From Psychromonas sp. Urea-02u-13 (GTDB lineage: Bacteria; Pseudomonadota; Gammaproteobacteria; Enterobacterales; Psychromonadaceae), in the NCBI RefSeq assembly GCF_002835995.1, contig NZ_PJBZ01000051.1:1-55139 (forward strand): a stretch of DNA of 55,139 nt. The letters are read 5' to 3'. Positions within the stretch are counted from its first letter, which is position 1; each line of letters begins with the position of its first letter. Positions 26,446 to 36,032 of the stretch are shown one piece after another. The position numbers and the translations under genes were made by a program. Below the pieces are notes generated by a model. That model was given only the letters and a program-made list of their open reading frames with translations, ran no database searches and was not told the origin of the DNA.

Positions 26446-27060
26446 TTAGGTAAAGAACAATCTCCACAACCAACTTGAATCTAAGTTTTCTTGGCAACCA
26501 CGTAGTTGAGCAGCATACTCTTTAGAGCGCTTATCGACCTTACGTGATACTTTAATTAACCAAGGTTTTTTATTGTAACTCTTATTTTTATAACCACCCC
26601 AACCTTCGTGATAGTTAAGATACTGTGCATAAGCATCCCACTTAGAAATACCGTTTATCTTTTGCGTTTTATTGGTAAACCACCCCATAAAATCGATAGC
26701 ATCAGCAAAGTCATCACGATCCGCCCAGCTATTCTCTGTTTCTCTCTGGTAATCATCCCAAGTCATCGTTTTCGCTTGTGCGTAACCATACGCATCACTT
26801 GCACGACCAATAGGGATAAACCAAAAGTATTGCATTGGAGGAGCTGCATTATGCTTAAAGCTACTCTCCTGATACATCATCGCTAAAGGAACATGAATCG
26901 GCGTTCCCCAAGTGTCTTTCATGTTTTTTGATGCGCTATACCAGTCGCGATTTTCAAAGAATATTTCACAAATATTATCGGGATTCTGCGGTGGTGGTGT
27001 TGCACATCCAGCTAAAGTTAATAGCCCTAGAATAATTATTAACTTATTTTTCATTTTCAT
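26446..27060 (-). CDS. Lytic transglycosylase-like lipoprotein
   Basis: The 204-residue protein has a lipoprotein signal (IIILGLLTLAGC; the lipobox Cys at ~21). The mature part resembles the SLT (lysozyme-like) fold: PLAMMYQESSF carries the catalytic Glu, AYGYAQAKTMTWDDY the following Gly-rich strand, and YAQYLNYHEGWGGY the C-terminal motif. It is expected to cleave peptidoglycan from the periplasmic face of the outer membrane. The start (MKMKNKL) was chosen for signal-peptide shape and GGAA upstream. Monocistronic. Confidence 0.85.
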   Translation of the reverse strand: MKMKNKLIIILGLLTLAGCATPPPQNPDNICEIFFENRDWYSASKNMKDTWGTPIHVPLAMMYQESSFKHNAAPPMQYFWFIPIGRASDAYGYAQAKTMTWDDYQRETENSWADRDDFADAIDFMGWFTNKTQKINGISKWDAYAQYLNYHEGWGGYKNKSYNKKPWLIKVSRKVDKRSKEYAAQLRGCQENLDSSWLWRLFFT

Positions 27061-27200
27061 TGAACTTAATTCCAAAGCAATAGACTAATCATTATAAGCA
27101 GAACAATCTTTATATAAACATAGCTTTAAAAAACGTTGATTAACCACCAACGTAGCAACAAACGGATTAACCACCCGAAAACATAATATTCCTTATTTTA

Positions 27201-27222
27201 AAGCCTCTCATTCGAGAGGCTT
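27201..27222 (-). terminator. Terminator at the gshA 3' end
   Basis: AAGCCTCTC / GAGAGGCTT with a 4-nt loop. The longer T run (eight) is on the plus strand, where no gene reads into it; on the minus strand only UUU follows. Confidence 0.6.
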
Positions 27223-27226
27223 TTTT

Positions 27227-28807
27227 TTATGCTTTTTCTGAATGGATGAAATAACTTTCTAAGAAAGTATCAAAGTTAACATCATCTGATTCTTCTATTT
27301 CTTGCTGCTTTTTAAGCGATTCAACTTTCTGTGTTTCAAAATATTGGTCAGACCAAATTTGATAAGGTTGATCAATCAATTCTTGCTTGTATTGTTTAGA
27401 GAGATTAAGCGCCAATGGACCATTATCAGAGTTCTGTTCAATAATTTGCTCCAGAATTCGTGCTGAGCTGGTTAATTCAGGCGCGCTAAAGCGTGGTGCA
27501 ATATGTGCAATAGCTTCTTTATAACGCTCTTCTTTACCGCAGTCATCTAATACTACTGCTAATTCTTTAAGTTCATCAGTCAGCCATTCGCCCCATTGCG
27601 CGACAGACTTATTTTTTCCGTCAATCTCAAGCTGTAACGCAGGATTTCTGCCTTCAGTAACAATGGCATTTAGATTGGCCGCAAAATACTTTGATTGCAA
27701 TGCAGAGATTTCGGCAGAAGGTTTGATGGCACACCAAGTTAAAAATAGATCTAAAAAGTTAACTTGCTCTTGTGTGATCCCTAATTTACAGAAAGGATTA
27801 ACATCTAATGAGCGGATCTCAATATATTCAATGCCACGTGCATTTAACGCTTGTGATGGTGTTTCATTCGCCTGTTGCACACGTTTAGGTCGAATAGAAG
27901 CGTACAGCTCATTTTCAATTTGCAGAATATTATCATTAAGCTGGATGTAATTTCCCGACTCTTTAATACCAAGATCAGCAAACTCAGGGGCTTTTTTATT
28001 TAATGCTTTACGCACAGAGCCAATGTAATTATCAACGCTGTTGTAACAGATATTCAAAGATGATTGAGAGCTGTTGGTATAACCTAAATCACTTAAACGT
28101 AAAGACGTTGCGTAGGGAAGATAAATCGTTCCGTTGCCTACTTTTTTAAAGTTTAAATTGGTTTCTTTACCCTGTAAAAATGACTTACACAATGCAGGCG
28201 AAGCACCAAATAAATAAGGAATAACCCAACCATAACGGAAGTAATTACGCACTAAACCTAAATAACCAGCGGATTGTGCATCACTACCGGTTAATTTCGA
28301 TTGATGTATTTCAGACCATGTTTCCCAGAAAGAAGCAGGTAATGAGAAGTTGTAATGCACACCAGAAATAATTTGCATCATGCTACCGTAGCGATTTTTC
28401 AATCCCTGTCGATAGGCTGTTTTCATCTTGCCAGTATTAGAGGTTCCATACTGTGCAAGTTCAATTTTATCTTCGCCTTGAACATAACAGGGCATGCTAA
28501 TTGGCCACAATGTCTCATCGTTTTCTAGGTTTTTTGCTGCATAGTGATGAATATCATTGAGGTAATCAAAAAGCTGGTTTACATCTTTAGCGACAGGGGT
28601 AATAAATTCAAGCAAACTTTCTGCATAGTCTGTCGTAATCGAGCTATGGGTAAGCGCACTACCAAAGGCATAGGGATGCCCTCCTTCCGAAAGCTTACCA
28701 TCGGGTTGCACACGTAATGCTTCACGTTCAACACCACGGCCAAAACCAACTAATGCATTTGAATGCTGCGCAATTATATTTAAACGTTGCTGAAAATTGA
28801 AAGACAA
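27227..28807 (-). CDS. gshA: Glutamate-cysteine ligase
   Basis: The 526-residue enzyme makes gamma-glutamylcysteine, the first step of glutathione synthesis. It matches the E. coli GshA family: GFGRGVEREALRV, SALTHSSITTDYAESLLEF, LAQYGTSNTGKMKTAYRQG and ISGVHYNFSLP. A TTG start at 28807 was chosen because the N-terminus then aligns with E. coli residue for residue and AAGGGG lies 6 nt upstream; a frame up to 28870 would add 21 unrelated residues. The C-terminus is a charged tail. It follows yqaA, as in E. coli where the two are neighbours. Confidence 0.95.
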   Translation of the reverse strand: MSFNFQQRLNIIAQHSNALVGFGRGVEREALRVQPDGKLSEGGHPYAFGSALTHSSITTDYAESLLEFITPVAKDVNQLFDYLNDIHHYAAKNLENDETLWPISMPCYVQGEDKIELAQYGTSNTGKMKTAYRQGLKNRYGSMMQIISGVHYNFSLPASFWETWSEIHQSKLTGSDAQSAGYLGLVRNYFRYGWVIPYLFGASPALCKSFLQGKETNLNFKKVGNGTIYLPYATSLRLSDLGYTNSSQSSLNICYNSVDNYIGSVRKALNKKAPEFADLGIKESGNYIQLNDNILQIENELYASIRPKRVQQANETPSQALNARGIEYIEIRSLDVNPFCKLGITQEQVNFLDLFLTWCAIKPSAEISALQSKYFAANLNAIVTEGRNPALQLEIDGKNKSVAQWGEWLTDELKELAVVLDDCGKEERYKEAIAHIAPRFSAPELTSSARILEQIIEQNSDNGPLALNLSKQYKQELIDQPYQIWSDQYFETQKVESLKKQQEIEESDDVNFDTFLESYFIHSEKA

Positions 28808-28875
28808 GGGCAACCCCTTCAAAGTAAAAAAAGAGCTAGCAGAGTACCTTAAAAAAGGCTTAGTTGACAAGTTTC

Positions 28876-29304
28876 TTAGATAAAATAGAGCGTTGAGATA
28901 ATGATTAATAAATAACGTAATGCTTTACCTGTAGTGATAAATATTATGGACTTTGTAATCGATAATTTTAACCAACCAGCAACTAAAGGAAGTAGATCTC
29001 CAACGATGGGCAACCAACTTAATAAGAGAGAAAACACGCCATACTTCTTTAAAAAACATATCGCTTTTTGATGTTTTTCTTGTGCTTTATCTCTTCCCCA
29101 ATAAAAGTAATAACCCATTAAATAAGTAAACATTGCGCCAAGACTATTACCCGCCGTAACCGCAATAAAATAAGAGCAAACATTTTCAGGGTTATTATTA
29201 AGGTAATAAATCAGTAATAACTCAGAACCGCCAGGTAACAAAGTTGATGAAATAAACCCACTAAAAAACAACGTAATCAATTCAGAAGACAAAAACAACT
29301 CCAA
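28876..29304 (-). CDS. yqaA: YqaA family inner-membrane protein
   Basis: The 142-residue protein has four predicted membrane helices and the DedA/SNARE-associated pattern (GSELLLIYYL, GNSLGAMFTYLMG, LLSWLPIVGDLLPLVAGWL). This family is linked to lipid handling at the membrane, but YqaA itself has no assigned reaction. Its position directly before gshA is conserved in enterobacteria. Probably the first gene of a two-gene unit. Confidence 0.9.
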   Translation of the reverse strand: MELFLSSELITLFFSGFISSTLLPGGSELLLIYYLNNNPENVCSYFIAVTAGNSLGAMFTYLMGYYFYWGRDKAQEKHQKAICFLKKYGVFSLLLSWLPIVGDLLPLVAGWLKLSITKSIIFITTGKALRYLLIIISTLYFI

Positions 29305-29310
29305 TAAAAA

Positions 29311-29332
29311 AGGCCACTTAAATAAGTGGCCT
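29311..29332 (-). terminator. Hairpin with T-tract upstream of yqaA
   Basis: AGGCCACTTA / TAAGTGGCCT with a 2-nt centre and a minus-strand run of six U, just before the yqaA start. It stops transcription arriving from the oad operon. Confidence 0.8.
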
Positions 29333-29369
29333 TCTACTACGCAATTTTGATAAACAGTAAATGCTTTGG

Positions 29370-29545
29370 GCTAAGCCATTTATGTCTAATTCAAGGCAAA
29401 AAAGCGCAGTTTAGTTATCTAAATGAGCTTTTTTAACGATGACTAAATATGTATGGAACATATTTGAATAGCTTTAGCTAGTCGCGTAGCGATGAAGTAC
29501 ACGGATGTACTTCATAAGTAGGCTTAAATGGCGACGACCTAAGTA
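29370..29545. repeat. Possible palindromic element between oadB and yqaA
   Basis: AAGCCATTTA near the left and GCTTAAATGGC near the right are inverted relative to each other. Inside are a long imperfect hairpin (AAAAAAGC at 29398 / GCTTTTTT at 29427) that may end the oad transcript, and a perfect 8-bp hairpin (GAAGTACA / TGTACTTC, 29494-29513). TCTAATTCAAGGC resembles a block of the MITE at 54704. Confidence 0.45.
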
Positions 29546-29549
29546 GTTA

Positions 29550-30680
29550 CTAGCCAACTAACGCGAGTAACACACCTGCAGCAACCGCACTACCTAATAC
29601 ACCTGCAACGTTTGGTCCCATTGCATGCATTAATAAGAAGTTATGAGGGTTCGCTTCTAAGCCAACCTTATTCGCAACACGTGCAGCCATAGGAACAGCA
29701 GAAACACCGGCCGCACCAATTAATGGGTTAATAGGGTCTTTAGAGAATCTATTCATGAGCTTAGCCATGATAACGCCCGATGCAGTACCGATTGAGAATG
29801 CCACTGCACCTAAACCTAAAATACCTAATGTTTCTATATTCAAAAATGATTCAGCTGATAGTTTTGAACCAACACCTAAGCCTAAGAAAATAGTAACAAT
29901 GTTAATCAATTCGTTTTGAGCCGTAGAGCTTAAACGATCAACAACACCAGACTCACGCATCAAGTTACCTAAACAGAACATACCTACTAAAGGTGTTGCT
30001 GCCGGTAAAAACAGAATCGTCATCATTAATACCGCTAGAGGAAAGATAATTTTTTCTTTCTTACTAACAGGACGTAACTGTTTCATTTTGATTTCACGCT
30101 CAGCTTGCGTTGTTAACGCACGCATAATCGGCGGTTGAATCAACGGCACTAATGCCATGTATGAGTATGCAGCAACAGCAATCGCACCGAGCAACTCAGG
30201 CGCCAGCTTGGAAGCTAAGAAGATAGCTGTAGGGCCATCTGCACCACCGATGATTGCAATCGCAGCAGCATCTGCCATGCTGAATTCCATACCCGGTACA
30301 TAGTTAAGCAGTATCGCACCAAACAGTGTCGCAAAAATACCAAACTGAGCAGCCGCACCTAAAAACAATGTTTTAGGGTTTGCAATTAATGCTCCGAAGT
30401 CTGTTAACGCGCCCACTCCCATAAAGATAATGAGCGGGAAAATACCCGTTTCAATACCGATATGATAGATGTAATAAAGTATGCCACCTTCATCATTAAA
30501 GCCAGCATTAGGAATGTTTGCTAAAATAGCACCAAAACCAATAGGTAATAATAATAAAGGTTCAAATTTCTTAGAGATCGCTAAGAACAATAACAAACAG
30601 CCTACAGCGATCATCACAAGATCAGGAAACTCAAAGTGAGCAATACCCGTATCGCCCCAAAGTTTAATTAATCCATCCAC
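29550..30680 (-). CDS. oadB: Oxaloacetate decarboxylase beta subunit, sodium pump
   Basis: The 376-residue membrane protein decarboxylates the carboxybiotin on OadA and exports Na+. It has about nine membrane helices and the conserved [21 protein letters not shown] and the C-terminal [15 protein letters not shown] segments. The GTG start at 30680 ([12 protein letters not shown]) was chosen because AAGGA lies upstream and the length fits OadB; the longer frame would overlap oadA. It is the last gene of oadGAB. Confidence 0.95.
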   Translation of the reverse strand: MDGLIKLWGDTGIAHFEFPDLVMIAVGCLLLFLAISKKFEPLLLLPIGFGAILANIPNAGFNDEGGILYYIYHIGIETGIFPLIIFMGVGALTDFGALIANPKTLFLGAAAQFGIFATLFGAILLNYVPGMEFSMADAAAIAIIGGADGPTAIFLASKLAPELLGAIAVAAYSYMALVPLIQPPIMRALTTQAEREIKMKQLRPVSKKEKIIFPLAVLMMTILFLPAATPLVGMFCLGNLMRESGVVDRLSSTAQNELINIVTIFLGLGVGSKLSAESFLNIETLGILGLGAVAFSIGTASGVIMAKLMNRFSKDPINPLIGAAGVSAVPMAARVANKVGLEANPHNFLLMHAMGPNVAGVLGSAVAAGVLLALVG

Positions 30681-30693
30681 TTTTATATCTTCC

Positions 30694-32475
30694 TTAACCG
30701 ATTGTAAACAGGGTTTCACCCACTGCTACTGCATCGCCTTCTCGAACTAACACAGCTTGCACAACACCTGATTTTGGTGCGCGAATCTCTGTTTCCATTT
30801 TCATTGCTTCCATCACAAGTAATACATCACCTTCATTAACTTGCTCGCCTTCAGCAACAAGTACTTTAAAGATATTACCCGCTAATGGAGCAGGAAGATC
30901 TTCACCTTCAGCAGCTATTGGCGCGGCTGTTGCAGCCGTTAACGGCGTTGCACTTGCATTAGCATGTGTAATGCCATCAACGCTACCTTCAGGGCCAACT
31001 TGTACGTTAAACAATTGCCCGTCAACTGCAACAGAGTATGTTTTAGGATCGGATTGCTTAGGTGTGTTTGCAACAATTAAATCATCAGCACTTGGAACAG
31101 GTTCAAATGCATCAGGGTTATTACGATTCTCTAAGAATTTCATACCGATTTCAGGGAACAATGCGTAAATAAGTACGTCATCAATCTCTTGCTCTGCAAT
31201 TTGAACGCCCTTTTCAGTTGCTAATTTTTTAAATTCAGCCTGAATCGCGTGCATTTCAGCAGGGATATTATCAGCAGGACGACAAGTAATCGCTTCTGCA
31301 CCGTCTAAAATTTTCGCTTGTAACTCAGCATTAACAGGCGCAGGCGCAGAGCCGTATTCACCTTTTAATACACCCGCAGTTTCTTTAGTCACTGTTTTGT
31401 AACGCTCGCCCATCAATACATTGATAACAGCTTGTGTACCAACGATTTGAGAAGTAGGTGTTACTAATGGAATGAAACCAAGATCTTCACGAACACGTGG
31501 GATTTCTTGTAATACTTCATCCATCTTATCGGCAGCGCCTTGCTGTTTAAGCTGGCTTTCCATGTTAGTTAACATGCCACCCGGTACTTGTGCGATAAGA
31601 ATACGTGGATCAACACCTTTTAACTCACCTTCGAATTTAACGTATTTTTTACGTACTTCACGGAAGTAAGCAGAGATGTCTGCAAGTTTTAATAAATCTA
31701 AGCCAGTATCACGTTCAGTATCTTCAACAATAGAAACTAATGTTTCTGTTGGTGAATGGCCGTAAGTCATACTCATTGAAGAGATAGCAGAATCGACAAT
31801 ATCGATACCCGCATCAATCGCTTTCTGTTGAGTGGCAAGGCTAAGACCCGTTGTTGCATGACAATGTAATGCAAGAGGGATATCAGTCGCAGCTTTAATT
31901 TTAGTGATTAACTCTTCTGCAACATACGGCTTTAACAAACCCGCCATATCTTTAATACAGATAGAGTGTGAACCCATATCTTCAAGACGTTTAGCCATAT
32001 CAACCCAACCGTCGATTGTATGAACAGGGCTAGTGGTATAAGAGATAGTACCTTGTGCGTGTGCGCCAATTTTTACCGCTGACTTAATTGCAGTTTCAAA
32101 ATTACGTACATCATTCATCGCATCAAAAATTCGGAATACATCAACACCGTTTGTGTGTGCGCGTTCAACAAATTTTTCAACAACATCATCAGCATAGTGA
32201 CGGTAACCCAATAGGTTTTGACCACGTAATAACATTTGCTGTGGTGTATTTGGCATCGCACCTTTTAATGCACGAATACGATCCCATGGATCTTCGCCTA
32301 AATAACGAATACATGCGTCGAATGTAGCGCCGCCCCAAGTTTCTAAAGACCAATAACCTATTTTATCTAGTTTTTCTGCAATCGGTAACATATCGTCGAT
32401 ACGCATACGTGTTGCAAAGAGTGATTGGTGTGCGTCACGTAATACAACTTCCGTGATCGCCAATGGCTTAGACAT
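30694..32475 (-). CDS. oadA: Oxaloacetate decarboxylase alpha subunit (biotin carrier)
   Basis: The 593-residue subunit has an N-terminal carboxyltransferase TIM barrel (~5-260; [26 protein letters not shown]), a PYC/OADA association domain (~290-470), an Ala/Pro-rich linker and a biotinyl domain ending the protein ([11 protein letters not shown], Lys biotinylated). The start [14 protein letters not shown] has AAGGAG 9 nt upstream. Gap to oadB is 13 bp. It transfers CO2 from oxaloacetate to biotin in the cytoplasm. Confidence 0.96.
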   Translation of the reverse strand: MSKPLAITEVVLRDAHQSLFATRMRIDDMLPIAEKLDKIGYWSLETWGGATFDACIRYLGEDPWDRIRALKGAMPNTPQQMLLRGQNLLGYRHYADDVVEKFVERAHTNGVDVFRIFDAMNDVRNFETAIKSAVKIGAHAQGTISYTTSPVHTIDGWVDMAKRLEDMGSHSICIKDMAGLLKPYVAEELITKIKAATDIPLALHCHATTGLSLATQQKAIDAGIDIVDSAISSMSMTYGHSPTETLVSIVEDTERDTGLDLLKLADISAYFREVRKKYVKFEGELKGVDPRILIAQVPGGMLTNMESQLKQQGAADKMDEVLQEIPRVREDLGFIPLVTPTSQIVGTQAVINVLMGERYKTVTKETAGVLKGEYGSAPAPVNAELQAKILDGAEAITCRPADNIPAEMHAIQAEFKKLATEKGVQIAEQEIDDVLIYALFPEIGMKFLENRNNPDAFEPVPSADDLIVANTPKQSDPKTYSVAVDGQLFNVQVGPEGSVDGITHANASATPLTAATAAPIAAEGEDLPAPLAGNIFKVLVAEGEQVNEGDVLLVMEAMKMETEIRAPKSGVVQAVLVREGDAVAVGETLFTIG

Positions 32476-32507
32476 ATTCACTTGCTCCTTCATTTGTTCG
32501 TTCCCCA

Positions 32508-32768
32508 TTATGCTGCTTCAGCTTTACGGTATTGCTGCACAGCACTGGTAATGGCAGCTATTAATTGTGGGTTGATTTCAGATTTTGAAGTGCTAGCCGA
32601 AGCTAGTTTTTTCTGAGGTACACGTTTATTAACAACGGGTTCATCTGCAGGAATATATTTTGCCATTAACTTAACGGCAATCATTAATAATCCTAAAAAT
32701 GAAAAGACAAAAGTCATCCCTAATCCAAATAGTGTCATTGCTTGAAATAACGACTCAGTAATATCCAT
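32508..32768 (-). CDS. oadG: Oxaloacetate decarboxylase gamma subunit
   Basis: The 86-residue protein has one N-terminal membrane helix (~8-34) and a cytoplasmic Ala/Lys tail that binds OadA in the family and joins it to OadB. The start MDITESLF has AAGGA upstream. It is the first recognised gene of oadGAB; a 35-codon frame lies upstream. Confidence 0.9.
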   Translation of the reverse strand: MDITESLFQAMTLFGLGMTFVFSFLGLLMIAVKLMAKYIPADEPVVNKRVPQKKLASASTSKSEINPQLIAAITSAVQQYRKAEAA

Positions 32769-32859
32769 ACTTGTTATCCTTTTTGCACTCGTAAGTGCCT
32801 CTTTTAGAAACAATTCAAATAAGTGAATAAATATTCACAATCGAAGTGTATTTAACGCC

Positions 32860-32967
32860 TTATAAACGATGATAAATCATCCAAAGAAACAACGCTAAAA
32901 GCAGAAACAATGCATTAGCTCCTATCACCAACTTATAAAAGAAGTCGATAATAAAATTAAACTGCAT
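32860..32967 (-). CDS. Candidate 35-residue membrane peptide upstream of oadG
   Basis: An ATG frame encodes MQFNFIIDFFYKLV followed by a hydrophobic stretch (ANALFLLLALFLWMIYH) and a stop: one membrane helix. A perfect TATAAT lies ~18 nt upstream on the same strand, with only a weak -35. There is no strong ribosome site. It would be transcribed with oadGAB. Coding status is unproven. Confidence 0.4.
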   Translation of the reverse strand: MQFNFIIDFFYKLVIGANALFLLLALFLWMIYHRL

Positions 32968-32977
32968 TTTCAAAAGG

Positions 32978-33290
32978 CAACATTATACGCGTTTTAGCTG
33001 AAAATTGGAAGTCATGGGGCTTTGAGGCTATCACGGGGGATTTATTCGCTACGACTAAGCAGGGTCGGTGCTACAAGAGAAGCGGAACTCTGAAATCCAT
33101 TTATAAAGGAATAAGATATTCACTTTTAGAATGATCAAGCTCGCAAAAACATCAATCAATATAACGACTTTTTATTCACACAAATTAAATATTTATGCAG
33201 TAAAAAACAGATAAATTAGAATGTGTTGATTGGTAGTTATATTAGGGATGCTTTTTTATTGTTTTGGGATATTAAATAAGAAGGTATTAA
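32978..33290. other. Gene-free region between oad promoter and tRNA-Arg cluster
   Basis: No coding sequence, strong hairpin or repeat recognised. The oad upstream TATAAT is at ~32982-32987 (minus strand). Confidence 0.4.
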
Positions 33291-33293
33291 AAG

Positions 33294-33370
33294 TGGTGCG
33301 GGTGAAGGGATTCGAACCCCTGACCGCCTGGTTCGTAGCCAGGTACTCTATCCAGCTGAGCTACACCCGC
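33294..33370 (-). tRNA. tRNA-Arg (anticodon ACG), copy 3
   Basis: 77 nt with encoded CCA; anticodon stem CCTGG/CCAGG with loop CTACGAA gives ACG (read as ICG after editing). Identical to the two following copies; the cluster corresponds to argVYZQ next to csrA in E. coli. Confidence 0.97.
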
Positions 33371-33445
33371 ATAGATGTAAATATTGAGAAACAATATTTA
33401 AAGCTCTAAAAACAACAAACTCACTAAATGTAAGTTTTAAAAGAA

Positions 33446-33522
33446 TGGTGCGGGTGAAGGGATTCGAACCCCTGACCGCCTGGTTCGTAGCCAGGTACTC
33501 TATCCAGCTGAGCTACACCCGC
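33446..33522 (-). tRNA. tRNA-Arg (anticodon ACG), copy 2
   Basis: Identical to the other two copies, with encoded CCA; spacer of 75 bp to the next. Confidence 0.97.
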
Positions 33523-33583
33523 CGCGATATTCTTTTGTTTTTATTTTCGATTCATAAATCACCATTCCGTGCAAATAGGAAGA

Positions 33584-33660
33584 TGGTGCGGGTGAAGGGA
33601 TTCGAACCCCTGACCGCCTGGTTCGTAGCCAGGTACTCTATCCAGCTGAGCTACACCCGC
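33584..33660 (-). tRNA. tRNA-Arg (anticodon ACG), copy 1
   Basis: Identical to the other two copies; directly after tRNA-Ser in transcript order. Confidence 0.97.
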
Positions 33661-33684
33661 TTTTAAGAATCTATTGTAACAAAA

Positions 33685-33777
33685 TGGCGGAGGAGGAGAG
33701 ATTCGAACTCTCGAACAAGCTATAAACTCGTTACTCCCTTAGCAGGGGAGCGCCTTCGGCCACTCGGCCACCCCTCC
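33685..33777 (-). tRNA. tRNA-Ser (anticodon GCT)
   Basis: 93 nt with a long variable arm (~20 nt) typical of class II tRNA, encoded CCA and discriminator G. Anticodon stem CTCCC/GGGAG with loop CTGCTAA gives GCT. Equivalent to E. coli serV, first of the ser-arg operon. Confidence 0.97.
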
Positions 33778-33795
33778 GTCGTCTTGTTGAGGCTC

Positions 33796-33823
33796 ATAAT
33801 ACTGTCTTCTCAAAAGTAGTCAA
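33796..33823 (-). promoter_or_regulatory. Promoter of the tRNA-Ser/Arg operon
   Basis: Minus strand: -35 TTGACT (33818-33823), 16-bp spacer, -10 TATTAT (33796-33801), about 20 nt upstream of the mature tRNA-Ser. Confidence 0.7.
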
Positions 33824-33829
33824 ACATTA

Positions 33830-34437
33830 TTTAACTAGTTTATTTCTGTTTGCTTACTAAAACAGCAAATCTTCTATTTTATGAGCAATATCACCTTATA
33901 CAGGCACTTTATAAGTCGATTTCTTCTGTTCTTAATTTCATTATGCACGAAGGCGTAATAGCTAATAACCTAGGTATGGTCGAATTTAATGCATCAAACC
34001 TCTGTTATGGGATAAAAATAAGCCTATTAATGCTCAAGAGCGCCATTTCATTTAAAGCAATCAGGTATATTTTCGTTGTTTTATAATTAAATACATTCAA
34101 GAGACTCATTTGATGAGGCCATTTACAACAAATACATTAAACAGAGGGTAACCATGACTCATTTAAGCGTTTTATTTTAGCGAGGTTGGTTTTACGAGGA
34201 GAATCACCAGTAGAAAGTGATTTTTCAGACACTCTACTAATAGCAAACTTAACCATTAGAGAATTCAGTTGAAAGATGGGTCTGGTAAAGTCGTACGAGA
34301 GTAGATAAAGCAGTCATAGTATTTACCAAAACTGAATGGCAATAAGAAAGCCACTTGAGCTGGCATTGATCTGCACTTGGTACAGAACGCTTCATGAAGC
34401 GTGACATCTAAAATACGAGGGCAACAATCAATAGACG
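33830..34437. other. 600-bp gene-free region between tRNA-Ser and csrA
   Basis: Short frames only, with stops in all six frames and no recognisable protein. It may be decayed sequence. There is no clear repeat or RNA gene. Confidence 0.4.
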
Positions 34438-34460
34438 AAAAAAAAGAGCCCTTAGGCTCT
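34438..34460 (-). terminator. csrA terminator
   Basis: Minus strand AGAGCC-TAAG-GGCTCT followed by a run of U (A run 34438-34445 on the plus strand). Confidence 0.88.
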
Positions 34461-34478
34461 AATGTTAATGACTAGCGC

Positions 34479-34655
34479 TTACTGGCTAGCTTTTTCTGCT
34501 TGGATACGCATGTAAATTTCTTCACGGTGTACAGATACTTCTTTAGGTGCATTAACGCCTATACGTACCTGGTTCCCTTTCACGCCCAACACGGTAACGG
34601 TAACGTTATCGCCAATCATCAAAGTTTCACCAACTCGACGAGTTAAAATTAGCAT
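34479..34655 (-). CDS. csrA: Carbon storage regulator CsrA
   Basis: The 58-residue RNA-binding protein ([20 protein letters not shown] to the end) binds GGA-containing mRNA leaders and controls carbon storage, motility and biofilm. The RNA-contact residues Leu4, Arg6 and Arg44 (VHREEIY) are present. AGGAGCAGGAT precedes the ATG; the GGA in the ribosome site is a possible autoregulatory target. It lies downstream of alaS-lysC and ahead of the ser/arg tRNA cluster, the classical gammaproteobacterial position. Confidence 0.98.
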   Translation of the reverse strand: MLILTRRVGETLMIGDNVTVTVLGVKGNQVRIGVNAPKEVSVHREEIYMRIQAEKASQ

Positions 34656-34755
34656 ATCCTGCTCCTGTTATTATTAGTTTTTCCCATGTGCTCTTTTTAT
34701 TATGACCTAACGGTAAAAAAAATTCACATCTTTTTTACCCGATGAGATCTGTGAG

Positions 34756-35988
34756 CTATTTTTCTTCTGTTGGATCTGTTGCTAGCTCAAATGCTTTATG
34801 TAAAGCACGTACCGCTAGTTCCAAATATTTTCCATCAACTAAAACTGAAATCTTAATTTCTGAAGTAGCGATCTGATGAATATTAATTCCTTCTTTACCT
34901 AATGTTTCAAACATTGTTTTTGCAACACCAGGATGATTCCACATACCTACGCCAACAATAGATACTTTTGCAATTTCATTGTTGCCCTGTACCGCTTCTG
35001 CTTTTAATTCAGCACAAACAGTTTCTAACAAAGCTTTTGCTTCTTCGTAGTCATCGCGATGTACAGTAAAAGTAAAATCTGTTTTACCATTACCAACCGT
35101 GTTTTGTACGATCATATCCACGTCGATATTTGCATCACCAATCGGTGAAAGAATTTGTGCTGCCACAGTAGGCTGATCAGGCACACCAGAAAGTGTTAAA
35201 CGTGCTTCATCACGATTAAAAGCGATACCTGAGATTACAGGAGATTCCATTTTATTTTCCTCATAACTAATTAATGTACCACCACCATCTTTAAAACTAG
35301 ATAGTACACGCAGTGGGACATTGTATTTTCCTGCAAACTCTACAGAGCGAATTTGTAATACTTTAGTGCCTAAGCTGGCCATTTCTAACATCTCTTCAAA
35401 AGTGATGCTATCTAAACGGCGTGCATTCGGTTCAACACGAGGGTCAGTAGTGTAAACACCATCAACATCCGTATAAATCTGACATTCATCCGCTTTCAGT
35501 GCTGCAGCAATGGCAACAGCAGAGGTATCACTACCACCACGGCCTAAGGTTGTAATATTGTTATTTTCACAACGACCTTGGAAACCAGCAACCACTACAA
35601 CACGGCCTTGCTTTAAATGCGCTTCTAAGTTTGTAGTTTCAACATCTAAAATTCGTGCTTTAGAATGACTAGTATCCGTTTTCATGCGAATTTGGTCACC
35701 GGTCATTGATACCGCATCAACACCTAAATGATGTAATGCCATTGACAACAATGCAATCGTTGTCTGCTCGCCCGTTGTTAGCAATACATCCATTTCACGC
35801 GCGCTTGGCGTTGCATTGAGTTGTTTTGCTAATGCGATCATACGATTAGTTTCGCCTGACATCGCAGAAAGAACCACAACAACATCATTACCCGCATCAC
35901 GTGTTGCTTTTACTTTGTCAGCAACAACTTTAATTCGTTCAACATTAGCGACTGATGTGCCACCATATTTTTGTACTATTAATGCCAT
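34756..35988 (-). CDS. lysC: Aspartate kinase (lysine/threonine pathway)
   Basis: The 410-residue monofunctional enzyme phosphorylates aspartate. The kinase domain (~1-240) has KYGGTSVAN, FQGRCENNNITTLGRGGSDT and YTDVDGVYTTDPR. Two ACT domains (~265-400) bind feedback inhibitors. Length and type match the Pseudomonas/Vibrio enzyme lying between alaS and csrA, not E. coli LysC. No lysine riboswitch is possible in the 44-bp gap to alaS. In that gap a 7-bp hairpin (TGGCGCA/TGCGCCA, 36008-36027) has no U-tract. Confidence 0.96.
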   Translation of the reverse strand: MALIVQKYGGTSVANVERIKVVADKVKATRDAGNDVVVVLSAMSGETNRMIALAKQLNATPSAREMDVLLTTGEQTTIALLSMALHHLGVDAVSMTGDQIRMKTDTSHSKARILDVETTNLEAHLKQGRVVVVAGFQGRCENNNITTLGRGGSDTSAVAIAAALKADECQIYTDVDGVYTTDPRVEPNARRLDSITFEEMLEMASLGTKVLQIRSVEFAGKYNVPLRVLSSFKDGGGTLISYEENKMESPVISGIAFNRDEARLTLSGVPDQPTVAAQILSPIGDANIDVDMIVQNTVGNGKTDFTFTVHRDDYEEAKALLETVCAELKAEAVQGNNEIAKVSIVGVGMWNHPGVAKTMFETLGKEGINIHQIATSEIKISVLVDGKYLELAVRALHKAFELATDPTEEK

Positions 35989-36032
35989 TTTCTTTACATC
36001 TCACTTATGGCGCACATCCATGCGCCAATCCA

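Noticed and set aside
33445-33666. Open frame of 73 codons on the plus strand
   Set aside because: It is antisense to two tRNA-Arg genes and arises from their duplication.
33830-34437. Decayed transposase between tRNA-Ser and csrA
   Set aside because: No frame gave a recognisable transposase motif and no inverted ends were found.
35989-36032. Lysine riboswitch before lysC
   Set aside because: The alaS-lysC gap is 44 bp, too short; only a 7-bp hairpin is present.
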